Assembly: GCA_015231815.1 (NCBI GenBank)
Contig: JADGAW010000070.1
Coordinates: forward strand, 1 to 9,874
DNA: 9,874 bases
Reading direction: 5' to 3'
From: Nitrospinota bacterium
Lineage (GTDB): Bacteria; Nitrospinota_A; JADGAW01
This document shows, in pieces, positions 1 to 6,324 of this stretch. The notes under the pieces are model-generated. The model ran no database searches. It worked only from the letters and a program-made list of their open reading frames with translations, and was not told where the DNA came from. The position numbers and the translations under genes were made by a program. Position 1 is the first letter of the stretch. Each line of letters starts with the position of its first letter.

Positions 1-12
1 TCTAAACAGCGA

Positions 13-2247
13 ATGATTTTACCGTTCATTGATTATAAGAGCAACAAGAGAAGATTCATTGTTTTAGTATTATTTTTTGTCCTTTTTGTCTTCGTTATAC
101 AATATGTCAATCACAACCTTGATACATTTTTGCGTGAAAACATTACGCATTTCTTCCAGAAGGAAATAAATAAAAAAATCACTTTTTCCAAAAGCAGCTT
201 TGGCATCTTTCATATTACGTTAAACAATATTGTTGTTTTTGAAGACTTATCAAATGAAAAAGTTCTTTTAACCATTGATGAGTTGCAGGTAAAACCTGAT
301 TTTATACAGTATCTTCTTAATAAAAATGAAGTTTTTCAACAAATTGATATTAAGGAACCTTCCCTAAACCTCGTTCTTCTCAAAACAGGTGAATACAATA
401 TTCAATCTGGAACTGAATGGACAAATGAAGAAACATTCACCTTTATTCATGATGTGTTAAAAAATTTGAATGTTAATGAAATTAATGTTCATAATGGGGA
501 ACTTTCTTTTATTGATGAAAACAGCAAAAACGGTGCTCATTTAAGAGGGATTAAAGGAGAATTTAACCTTTCTCAAGATCGGAGTTTTTCCATGAAAATG
601 AAAATGCCGTTTCAGAGAAATATTTCCAGCGTACATGTAACAGGAAAAAAAGCATATAAAAAAGATGGCTATAAATTTAAGGTAGAAACTAATCGTTTCA
701 ATATAGCGATGCTTTCCTTAATTAAATGTTGTTCTGAATATACCGACTTACATGGATTTTTCAATAGCTATCTTTTTGTTGATATAAATAATGAACGCTC
801 AAAAGTAAAGGTAAGTGGAGGAATTAACCTTACTAAATTTCAGTTGTTTAAGAACAATAAAAAAGTTCAGAATATTCCCCGTAATAGTTATTTAAACATT
901 GACTCAGACATATATTTAGCTGAGAAAAAAATTAGGATTTATACAGGTGACATGAAATTCCCAGAAATTGGAGACCTTCACCTTAAGGGAGAGCTATTCG
1001 TTCAGCATGACAATAAAAGCTTAGGTCTTAATCTCAATGTCAATACTGAAAAACTCGAAATCGGAAGATACTTCAAGAGTTTTCAAAATAAGAGTAAGCA
1101 ACCAAAAACTTATCTTACTTCTCACCTTCGTGTTAGAAAAGAAATAGAATCAAAAAAAATAGATATTGATGGTTTAACTCATTTCATCAATGAAAAAAAA
1201 GATTTTAAGACATTCATACAAGGGGAGTTTAACTATGAAAATAAAATGCGCCTTTCCCGTGGAATATTCTCAGATGTTGAATATTCAGACAGTTCGTTAC
1301 CTGACAAATCATTTTTTCTCAAGATTAAGAGGTTACATGTTAGAGGACTGCATATGAACAACAATGGCATATATGCATCTTCAGTTGATGTTGAAAAGCC
1401 GGAGTTTCGTATGTATGTTGCTGAAAATAAGAACATGCAAATGTCTAAAACCATAAAGAAAGCGGCTTATAAAGGTTCTTTTCAAAATAATATCAGGAGG
1501 ACATTCCCTCTTTATATCAAATCATTTAAATCTCATGGAGGAAAAGTCGTTTATAGGAGCAATGACAAAAGACCTTATGCAAGAAACATTCAGGTTAATG
1601 ATATAAATTTATCAGCGTTAAATATTGCTCCTTACCATAAAACCACAGTTAACCTCAAGAGTAAAGTCAAGACAGAAAATGGTTCAGCCGACCTTATAGC
1701 AATAGGTCAAGTGAATTTTTTTACCAATGAAATAAAAAATTTAAAGGTATGGTTTAAACGAATGCCAGCAAAAGATTACGCTTTTCTTTTTAATAATGAA
1801 ATAGAAGTGCACAAGGGACAGTCAGATCTATTTATTAAGGTTAATTTAGATAAGTACAAAAATTTTTCCACAACGGTTGACCTCGATATTTTCAACTTAA
1901 TGGTTGATTTCCCACAATCCACAATAAATTCCTATGAATTAGCTTTACATACCTTAAAAAGAAACGGTAATACTATAAGCTTTAGAAATATTTCCATAAA
2001 CGGTAACTTGAATGACAATACTTTTGACCTAACCTCATTAAAAAAAGCTGCTATTGCCAAGAGTCTCACCAGCAAGGAAGTAATTTTTGCCGGAGTTGGC
2101 TTGTTGGGAAGCAATATTCTTTTAGGAAATGCTTTAACCACTTTTTTTACTGCTGCTGCTCCCCTTGTTCTTCCGGCAACGATAGCTGTTGTTGGAGGAA
2201 GTTTTCTTTATACTTATTTTAATAAAGAAGAAAAATATAAGAACTGA
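13..2247 (+). CDS. AsmA/DUF748-like envelope protein with N-terminal membrane anchor
   Basis: A 744-residue protein. A basic N-terminus is followed by one strong membrane segment (about residues 15-33), then a long region of alternating beta-strand-like sequence. The first ~120 residues follow the AsmA/DUF748 pattern: a 'FLRENITHFFQKEINKKITF' type segment, then 'GIFHITLNNIVVF' and 'IDIKEPSLNLVLLKTGEYNI'. Family members are inner-membrane-anchored bridge-like proteins of the periplasm linked to lipid transport or outer-membrane homeostasis; that role here is inferred from the family. Residues about 690-736 form an unusual hydrophobic C-terminal stretch that could be two membrane segments, followed by a charged tail. 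The reading frame is open to the left edge, so the true start could lie further upstream; ATG at 13 is chosen because it places a short basic segment before the anchor. No clear Shine-Dalgarno is visible in the 12 bases available. The family call is fairly sure, the substrate unknown. Confidence 0.7.
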   Translation: MILPFIDYKSNKRRFIVLVLFFVLFVFVIQYVNHNLDTFLRENITHFFQKEINKKITFSKSSFGIFHITLNNIVVFEDLSNEKVLLTIDELQVKPDFIQYLLNKNEVFQQIDIKEPSLNLVLLKTGEYNIQSGTEWTNEETFTFIHDVLKNLNVNEINVHNGELSFIDENSKNGAHLRGIKGEFNLSQDRSFSMKMKMPFQRNISSVHVTGKKAYKKDGYKFKVETNRFNIAMLSLIKCCSEYTDLHGFFNSYLFVDINNERSKVKVSGGINLTKFQLFKNNKKVQNIPRNSYLNIDSDIYLAEKKIRIYTGDMKFPEIGDLHLKGELFVQHDNKSLGLNLNVNTEKLEIGRYFKSFQNKSKQPKTYLTSHLRVRKEIESKKIDIDGLTHFINEKKDFKTFIQGEFNYENKMRLSRGIFSDVEYSDSSLPDKSFFLKIKRLHVRGLHMNNNGIYASSVDVEKPEFRMYVAENKNMQMSKTIKKAAYKGSFQNNIRRTFPLYIKSFKSHGGKVVYRSNDKRPYARNIQVNDINLSALNIAPYHKTTVNLKSKVKTENGSADLIAIGQVNFFTNEIKNLKVWFKRMPAKDYAFLFNNEIEVHKGQSDLFIKVNLDKYKNFSTTVDLDIFNLMVDFPQSTINSYELALHTLKRNGNTISFRNISINGNLNDNTFDLTSLKKAAIAKSLTSKEVIFAGVGLLGSNILLGNALTTFFTAAAPLVLPATIAVVGGSFLYTYFNKEEKYKN

Positions 2248-2282
2248 CTGTGCTATAGTTAGACAGTCAGTGGTTGATTTTT
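2243..2282 (+). terminator. Possible rho-independent terminator overlapping the AsmA-like stop codon
   Basis: A perfect 9-bp inverted repeat (ACTGACTGT at 2243-2251 and ACAGTCAGT at 2263-2271) flanks an 11-base loop and includes the TGA stop of the upstream gene. Five T residues follow at 2278-2282. The six-base gap between stem and T-run and the modest GC content make it weaker than a textbook terminator. Confidence 0.45.
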
Positions 2283-2345
2283 GCACACCATCGATACTGT
2301 TTTTATCATAAGCCCCCAACAGTAACACTTCAATAAATAAAATAA

Positions 2346-2362
2346 TTGGCATTGATATTGTT
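2346..2362 (+). promoter_or_regulatory. Candidate sigma-54 (-24/-12) promoter for amt
   Basis: TTGGCA at 2346-2351 is followed by TTGTT at 2358-2362. The GG at 2348-2349 lies exactly ten bases before the G at 2360, the spacing required for RpoN promoters (GG-N10-GC). The -12 dinucleotide is GT rather than the near-invariant GC, which is the main weakness. A start near 2372 would give a leader of about 38 bases before amt. Ammonium transporter genes are classic NtrC/sigma-54 targets, so the context fits. It is a prediction from motif and context only. Confidence 0.35.
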
Positions 2363-2409
2363 ATGGTTCGTTACCCAATTTAACCCAATTATTAATATTA
2401 ATCCCCACT

Positions 2410-3618
2410 ATGGAAGAATTACAGACTTTAAAAAATGGCGCAGATGTTCTATTTCTCACCCTTGGCGCAGTAATGGTTCTGGCAATGCACGCTGGTTTTG
2501 CATTCCTCGAAGTTGGAACGGTAAGAACAAAAAATCAGGTAAATGCCCTCAGTAAAATACTCGTTGATGTTGCCATTGCGATCATGGCTTATTTTTTCAT
2601 TGGCTATTTTCTTTCCTATGGCATTAGCTTTTATAAACCCGTACCAGAGTTAAATATAGCTTCTGGCTATGAGTTAGTAAAGTTTTTCTTTCTCGTGACT
2701 TTTGCTGCGGCAATCCCGGCGATTGTTTCTGGAGGAGTTGCCGAAAGAATTAAGTTCAATGCCCATCTTATTGCAACATTCTTTCTTGCAGCACTTCTTT
2801 ATCCCTTTTTTGAAGGAATTACCTGGAACAGTAATTATGGTTTTCAGGGCTTCTTGGAAAAAACCTTTGGGTTTGGTTTTCATGATTTTGCTGGTTCTGT
2901 TGTTGTTCATGCTTTTGGCGGGTTTGTTGGATTAGCGGCAATTTTGGTATTAGGACCGAGAATGGGGAAGTATATGAAGGATGGAAAGGTGAATTTTATT
3001 CCTGTAAGTAATATTCCGTTTCTTGCTTTAGGGAGCTGGATTTTATGTATTGGCTGGTTTGGTTTTAATGTAATGTCTGCTCAGGCAATTGAAGGAATTT
3101 CCGGACTCGTTGCGATGAATTCACTCTTTGCAATGGCAGCCGGAATATTTACCTCATTAATTATTGGTAAAAACGACCCCGGGTTTATTCACAATGGTGC
3201 TTTGGCTGGTTTAGTTGCCATCTGTGCTGGTTCAGATGTTGTTCATCCTATCTCTGCAATGATAATTGGAGGAGTTGCCGGGATATTGTTTGTTAAGTTT
3301 TTTATTCTTTGCCAGAATAAATGGAAAATCGATGATGTGCTGGGTGTTTGGCCATTGCATGGAATTTGTGGTGCTTTTGGGGGAATTGCTGCTGGAGTCT
3401 TTGGCCTTGAAGCTTTAGGCGGAGCAGGGGGCGTTTCCTTGATGTCGCAGTTATTTGGAACAATCCTTGGGGTGATTATTGCTTTTGTTGGCGGTTATAT
3501 TCTCTATAAAGCCCTTGATGCAATTATTGGAATTCGGGTAAGTGAGGATGAGGAATATGCCGGACTTGATATTTCTGTACACAATATTCAGGCATACCCT
3601 GAAGAAAGTAAACTGTAA
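2410..3618 (+). CDS. amt: Amt-family ammonium transporter
   Basis: A 402-residue integral membrane protein, normal length for Amt/MEP/Rh, which conducts ammonium/ammonia across the inner membrane as a trimer. Visible signatures: phenylalanine pair F94/F98 and F217 (in WFGFN) at the pore gate, W139 (GITWN), the D159-containing DFAGS-VVH motif with first pore histidine H167, and second pore histidine H317 in PLHGICG. The cytoplasmic tail has the conserved 'EYAGLDISVHNIQAYPE' pattern (about 382-398), the region that in AmtB couples to PII/GlnK. The N-terminus has a 'HAGFAFLEVGTVR' variant where AmtB has an FYGG-type motif, as I recall from Geobacter-like Amts. There is no signal peptide and no good Shine-Dalgarno before the ATG. 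No glnK/glnB gene is adjacent: upstream is an AsmA-like gene, downstream a convergent cvpA only 2 bp away. Regulation may be through the candidate sigma-54 site upstream. Confidence 0.95.
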   Translation: MEELQTLKNGADVLFLTLGAVMVLAMHAGFAFLEVGTVRTKNQVNALSKILVDVAIAIMAYFFIGYFLSYGISFYKPVPELNIASGYELVKFFFLVTFAAAIPAIVSGGVAERIKFNAHLIATFFLAALLYPFFEGITWNSNYGFQGFLEKTFGFGFHDFAGSVVVHAFGGFVGLAAILVLGPRMGKYMKDGKVNFIPVSNIPFLALGSWILCIGWFGFNVMSAQAIEGISGLVAMNSLFAMAAGIFTSLIIGKNDPGFIHNGALAGLVAICAGSDVVHPISAMIIGGVAGILFVKFFILCQNKWKIDDVLGVWPLHGICGAFGGIAAGVFGLEALGGAGGVSLMSQLFGTILGVIIAFVGGYILYKALDAIIGIRVSEDEEYAGLDISVHNIQAYPEESKL

Positions 3619-3620
3619 CC

Positions 3621-4331
3621 TTATTCAAGTTTGTTGAGCATTTTTTCGAGTTCCTTTGAGTCCTGACTCGTGAGGCTGTCATTTACTTCATGTTTTGTCT
3701 CATTGCTTATTTTTTGAGCTTTTTCTTCTTGTGATGTTTGTTGTTTGGGGGGAGCTTCTTTTGTTGTTTTCTTTTTCATGTTTCTTACTTGAGGTTTTAA
3801 GCTCTTTACAGAGTTGTTTGCTTCCTTGTTGAGCACGAAAAGAAAGGGGGTTTGGGTGGTTACACCTGACAGGTAAGAAGCGGCAATTTCAATCTGTTTT
3901 ATATATTTTGAGTGATTGTATATGTAGTTCTTTGTTTCATGAAACTTCTGCATGAGTAAAAAAAGAATTATCAAGAAAAATATTCCTTTTCCAACTCCTA
4001 TGAGTCCCCCCACCAGTCTGCTGTTAAAACTCAAAACCGCTGAAATAGTCATAAACCTTTCCTGAACAAACCTACTGGTGAACAGGAGAGTAATAAGCGT
4101 AAGAATAAAAAGTAACAGAAAAGCAGTAATGTTTGAAATGGTATCAGTTGCCATAATTTTAATCAGATAACTTCCAACTAACCCATAAAACTGGTTTGCA
4201 ATTAGGAAACTGATAAGGTAGGAAGAAAAAGAGAAAATTTCTTTCGTAAAACCTCTCCAGCATGAGAAGGCAAATGATACAAGAAGAATTGATATGATTG
4301 TTATATCAACCCAGTGAAGCGGTATATTCAT
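3621..4331 (-). CDS. cvpA: CvpA-family inner-membrane protein
   Basis: A 236-residue protein with four predicted membrane segments (about 9-25, 32-57, 65-86 and 106-128). Family signatures are the N-terminal 'WVDITII' start, 'CWRGFTKEIFSF' (RG-x-x-x-E motif, about 25-35) and 'SRLVGGLIGVGKGIFF' (104-119, the usual D/S-R-L-G-G-x-x-G-x-x-K-G pattern). CvpA was named for colicin V production in E. coli; in general it is a poorly understood membrane protein linked to envelope stress and bile-salt resistance. After residue ~180 comes a hydrophilic tail rich in Lys, Glu, Gln and Ser, ending in a leucine-containing acidic segment, longer than the compact E. coli protein. The gene converges on amt and diverges from the CBS-domain gene, with a predicted promoter at 4376-4403. 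No strong Shine-Dalgarno is seen before ATG 4331. The family is confident; the cellular role here is not determinable. Confidence 0.85.
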   Translation of the reverse strand: MNIPLHWVDITIISILLVSFAFSCWRGFTKEIFSFSSYLISFLIANQFYGLVGSYLIKIMATDTISNITAFLLLFILTLITLLFTSRFVQERFMTISAVLSFNSRLVGGLIGVGKGIFFLIILFLLMQKFHETKNYIYNHSKYIKQIEIAASYLSGVTTQTPFLFVLNKEANNSVKSLKPQVRNMKKKTTKEAPPKQQTSQEEKAQKISNETKHEVNDSLTSQDSKELEKMLNKLE

Positions 4332-4354
4332 TCATTCTTTATTAGAAACGTTCG

Positions 4355-4383
4355 TTGTATTTTAAAAAGATTTATATTATACT
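4355..4383 (+). promoter_or_regulatory. Predicted sigma-70 promoter for the CBS-ACT gene
   Basis: TTGTAT (4355-4360), a 17-base spacer, then TATACT (4378-4383, five of six matches to the -10 consensus). The implied start near 4390 leaves a leader of about 57 bases. The -35 box matches only half of the consensus, so this is moderate evidence. The AT-rich surroundings raise the chance of coincidence. Confidence 0.4.
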
Positions 4384-4403
4384 TTTTATTTATTTTCAAT
4401 CAA
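4376..4403 (-). promoter_or_regulatory. Predicted sigma-70 promoter for cvpA
   Basis: On the minus strand, TTGATT (4403-4398) is separated by 16 bases from a perfect TATAAT (4381-4376). The implied start near 4369 gives a leader of about 37 bases to the cvpA ATG. Its -10 box overlaps that of the divergent promoter for the CBS-domain gene. Confidence 0.5.
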
Positions 4404-4446
4404 TTGAAGAATCGTAATATCTCAATAAGAGAAGAGGAGGCAGCAA

Positions 4447-5067
4447 ATGTTTGTAGGCGAAGCAATGACAAAAAAGGTAATTACCTTGTTGCCGGAAGAG
4501 AATGTTGTAAGTGCTCTCAGGTTAATGGTTCAGAATAATGTCCGACATCTTCCCGTTGTAGATGCCCAAGATTCAGAAAAACTTGTCGGGATTATTTCCG
4601 GCAGGGATATAAAATTGACAATGCATTCAGATGATGATTTATCAGGTAATTCACACATGCTTATAAAAGACATAATGCAAAAGTCAGTTGTAACGGTAAC
4701 CTCCCAGACCTTTATACAAGATGCTGCAAAATTAATTCACAGTAAGAAATATGGTGCCTTGCCTGTGGTTGACCAAGGCAAGTTAATCGGAATTATTACA
4801 TCTCAGGATATTATTGGAATTTTCATTGAAATCATGGATACTCTTGAGAAATCTGCCCGTATAGATGTTGAAATATCTGGCAGAGCTGGAATTGATGAAG
4901 TTCGATGCCTTTTAGAGGAAGAAGGTTGTGAAATTCTTGGAGTAGGGCTGTTACCTGAGAATGAACAAGAGAGTATTTTTTCTTTTCGTATTAGTCACCG
5001 GGATACACTACCATTAAAAAACCTTCTCAATGATGCCGGATATAATGTTATAGAGCATATTTGCTAG
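4447..5067 (+). CDS. CBS-CBS-ACT domain regulatory protein (AcuB-like)
   Basis: A 206-residue soluble protein. Two CBS motifs are clear: residues about 1-58 ('MFVGEAMTKKVITL' through 'LVGIISGRDI') and about 73-128 ('IKDIMQKSVVTV' through 'LIGIITSQDI'). A paired CBS module typically binds adenine nucleotides. Residues about 137-206 ('ARIDVEISGRAGIDEVRCLL... GYNVIEHI') resemble an ACT small-molecule-binding fold, giving the same CBS-CBS-ACT order and similar length to Bacillus AcuB. No enzymatic domain is fused, so it likely senses a nucleotide or amino acid and acts on a partner protein; the partner is unknown. A strong Shine-Dalgarno (GAGGAGG at 4434-4440, six bases before the ATG) fixes the start. 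It stands alone as a transcription unit, divergent from cvpA and convergent with the pilin. The AcuB name is not applied because no acu genes are nearby. Confidence 0.85.
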   Translation: MFVGEAMTKKVITLLPEENVVSALRLMVQNNVRHLPVVDAQDSEKLVGIISGRDIKLTMHSDDDLSGNSHMLIKDIMQKSVVTVTSQTFIQDAAKLIHSKKYGALPVVDQGKLIGIITSQDIIGIFIEIMDTLEKSARIDVEISGRAGIDEVRCLLEEEGCEILGVGLLPENEQESIFSFRISHRDTLPLKNLLNDAGYNVIEHIC

Positions 5068-5192
5068 TATTGTTTCTGTAGTCACTTAAATCCTCCACTC
5101 ATACTTTCTATAGAGTTGAAGATTGTGAACGTAAAACATTCTGCTCACAGCATATATATGTTTATGTTGCCTGGTAGCCTTTAAAAAGAAAA
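5068..5192. other. Convergent intergenic spacer between CBS-ACT and pilin genes
   Basis: 125 bp between two convergent stop codons. It contains a weak dyad (TGTGA and TCACA flanking about 16 bases around 5124-5149) and a short self-complementary CATATATATG near 5152-5161. Neither has the GC-rich stem plus T-run of a convincing terminator on either strand. No coding potential or RNA gene was recognised. Confidence 0.4.
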
Positions 5193-5573
5193 CTATTTCC
5201 AGAGCCCGCCATTTCCTATGGAATAAGTAAAGGTGTTTGAGGAACTTTGGTGAGATGCTGTTGCGGTGAAATCTGATATGGTTACGTTGGTAAGTCCACC
5301 GCTTACTCCAGACGACCATCCAAAGTTGGTTAATGTTGACACCGTTGTAGGGTAGGTGCTGTTACTAATATAGTAGGTTTCCATTTCTGTTGCTAAAGCT
5401 GAAAGGTCTGATTTAACTGATGCGTCGTAAGCCTTTCTTTTATATTCAATAAATTGTGGAATAACAATTGATGCCAGTATTCCAATAATTGCAATAACGA
5501 TCATCAACTCAATAAGGGTAAATCCTTTATTGCCTTCACTATTTTCCTGAATTCGTTTCATAACTCTTTTCAT
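5193..5573 (-). CDS. pilA: Type IV prepilin, PilA-like major pilin
   Basis: The class III prepilin signature is unmistakable: ...EGNKG then FTLIELMIVIAIIGILASIVIPQF, with PilD-type cleavage between G and F and glutamate at mature position 5. The mature protein is 109 residues, with a hydrophobic N-terminal helix (1-24), an amphipathic helix to about 55, then a Ser/Thr/Gly-rich domain with no cysteines, so no disulfide-bounded D-region. The first 58 mature residues closely parallel Geobacter PilA ('QFIEYKRKAYDASVKSDL'). Pilins polymerise into type IV or pseudopilus fibres across the envelope; no assembly genes (pilB, pilC, pilD) are in the window. The frame runs upstream to a TTG at 5627, but that TTG lies in a predicted -35 box, so ATG 5573 (17-residue leader) or ATG 5561 (13-residue leader, weak AAGAG upstream) is more likely. 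A minor pilin or GspG-like pseudopilin is an alternative. Confidence 0.85.
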   Translation of the reverse strand: MKRVMKRIQENSEGNKGFTLIELMIVIAIIGILASIVIPQFIEYKRKAYDASVKSDLSALATEMETYYISNSTYPTTVSTLTNFGWSSGVSGGLTNVTISDFTATASHQSSSNTFTYSIGNGGLWK

Positions 5574-5598
5574 GAAAAGTTTATCAAAAATTAAGTTC

Positions 5599-5627
5599 AT
5601 ATTACTCATTATTTTCATTTTTATCAA
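5599..5627 (-). promoter_or_regulatory. Predicted sigma-70 promoter of the pilin gene
   Basis: On the minus strand, TTGATA (5627-5622, five of six -35 matches), a 17-base spacer and TAATAT (5604-5599, four of six -10 matches). Transcription would begin near 5592, about 19 bases before ATG 5573. If real, it excludes the longer N-terminal extensions of the pilin frame. Confidence 0.45.
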
Positions 5628-5685
5628 GAAAAAGAGGAAATGAAATGTCTTTAAAAAAATACTATGTAAGATTCTTTATTATGCT

Positions 5686-5714
5686 CTGATAAAAATAACA
5701 TTAACCGCTATAAT
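5686..5714 (+). promoter_or_regulatory. Predicted sigma-70 promoter of the PAP2-cbiB-cobU operon
   Basis: CTGATA (5686-5691, four of six matches), a 17-base spacer and a perfect TATAAT (5709-5714). The start would be near 5721, leaving only about 20 bases before the PAP2 ATG. There is no room for, and no sign of, a cobalamin riboswitch in this leader. Confidence 0.5.
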
Positions 5715-5741
5715 AAATATTTTCAACTTTTACTGGATTCT

Positions 5742-6314
5742 ATGCATTCTTATCTGGAAATTGACAATAACGTTTTTCTCTTTATTAGTCAGGCATTGCG
5801 CTTTGATGCACTGGACTCATTTTTTCTTATTGCAACGGATTTTAAAACGTGGGGAGTTATTCTCGCAATATTCATGGTCTATGCCGCTATTAAGGAGGAA
5901 AAAGAAATGCTTCCACTCTTTATTGTTTCTGCAGCTATAGCAATTGGACTTAATGAACTTATCGTGAGCGGTTTTTTAAAAGATTATATTGCACGGGAAC
6001 GTCCCTGCCATGTTTACAAAGAACAATTTGAGTTTGTGGCAGGATGTACAAAGTCCTTTTCTTTTCCATCATCCCATGCAGCAAATGCATTTGGAGTGGC
6101 TATTTCTCTCATATTTTTTTATCATAAGTTTTGGTTCCCTGCTTTAATTGCTGCTATTATTGTCGGAGTATCCAGAGTTTACCTCGGTGTTCATTATCCA
6201 TCGGATGTTATAGCCGGAGCAGTAATAGGAACACTTCTGGCTTTTATCGTTGCAACTCTTTTAGATAATGCCTATAAGAATTATGTAGATTCCAAAAAAG
6301 AAATTAAATATTAG
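5742..6314 (+). CDS. PAP2-family membrane phosphatase
   Basis: A 190-residue membrane protein carrying the complete PAP2/acid phosphatase tripartite motif: K80-x6-RP (R87, P88), PSSH at 109-112 with H112, and SR-x5-H-x3-D (S144, R145, H151, D155). About five or six hydrophobic segments surround these loops. The family dephosphorylates lipid phosphates or pyrophosphates such as phosphatidic acid, undecaprenyl pyrophosphate or lipid A, usually on the periplasmic side. C89, next to the RP of motif 1, and C102 lie in the loop between motifs 1 and 2; their significance is unknown. It is the first gene of an apparent operon, ten bases ahead of cbiB. That context raises the possibility of a role in the cobalamin nucleotide loop, but a general lipid phosphatase is the default reading. 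The Shine-Dalgarno is weak (CTGGA); the start fits the promoter placed 28 bases upstream. Confidence 0.85.
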   Translation: MHSYLEIDNNVFLFISQALRFDALDSFFLIATDFKTWGVILAIFMVYAAIKEEKEMLPLFIVSAAIAIGLNELIVSGFLKDYIARERPCHVYKEQFEFVAGCTKSFSFPSSHAANAFGVAISLIFFYHKFWFPALIAAIIVGVSRVYLGVHYPSDVIAGAVIGTLLAFIVATLLDNAYKNYVDSKKEIKY

Positions 6315-6324
6315 CTCTTTTCAT

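Noticed and set aside
2346..2555. A 69-codon plus-strand frame overlapping the start of amt
   Set aside because: It overlaps amt in another frame, has no recognisable domain, and amt's conserved membrane segments clearly own this DNA.
5086..5319. A 77-codon minus-strand frame at the end of the pilin gene
   Set aside because: It overlaps the pilin C-terminal coding region in a different frame and has no ribosome site or domain resemblance.
5628..5741. Cobalamin riboswitch controlling the PAP2-cbiB-cobU operon
   Set aside because: No B12-box-like sequence was found and the predicted leader is only about 20 bases long.
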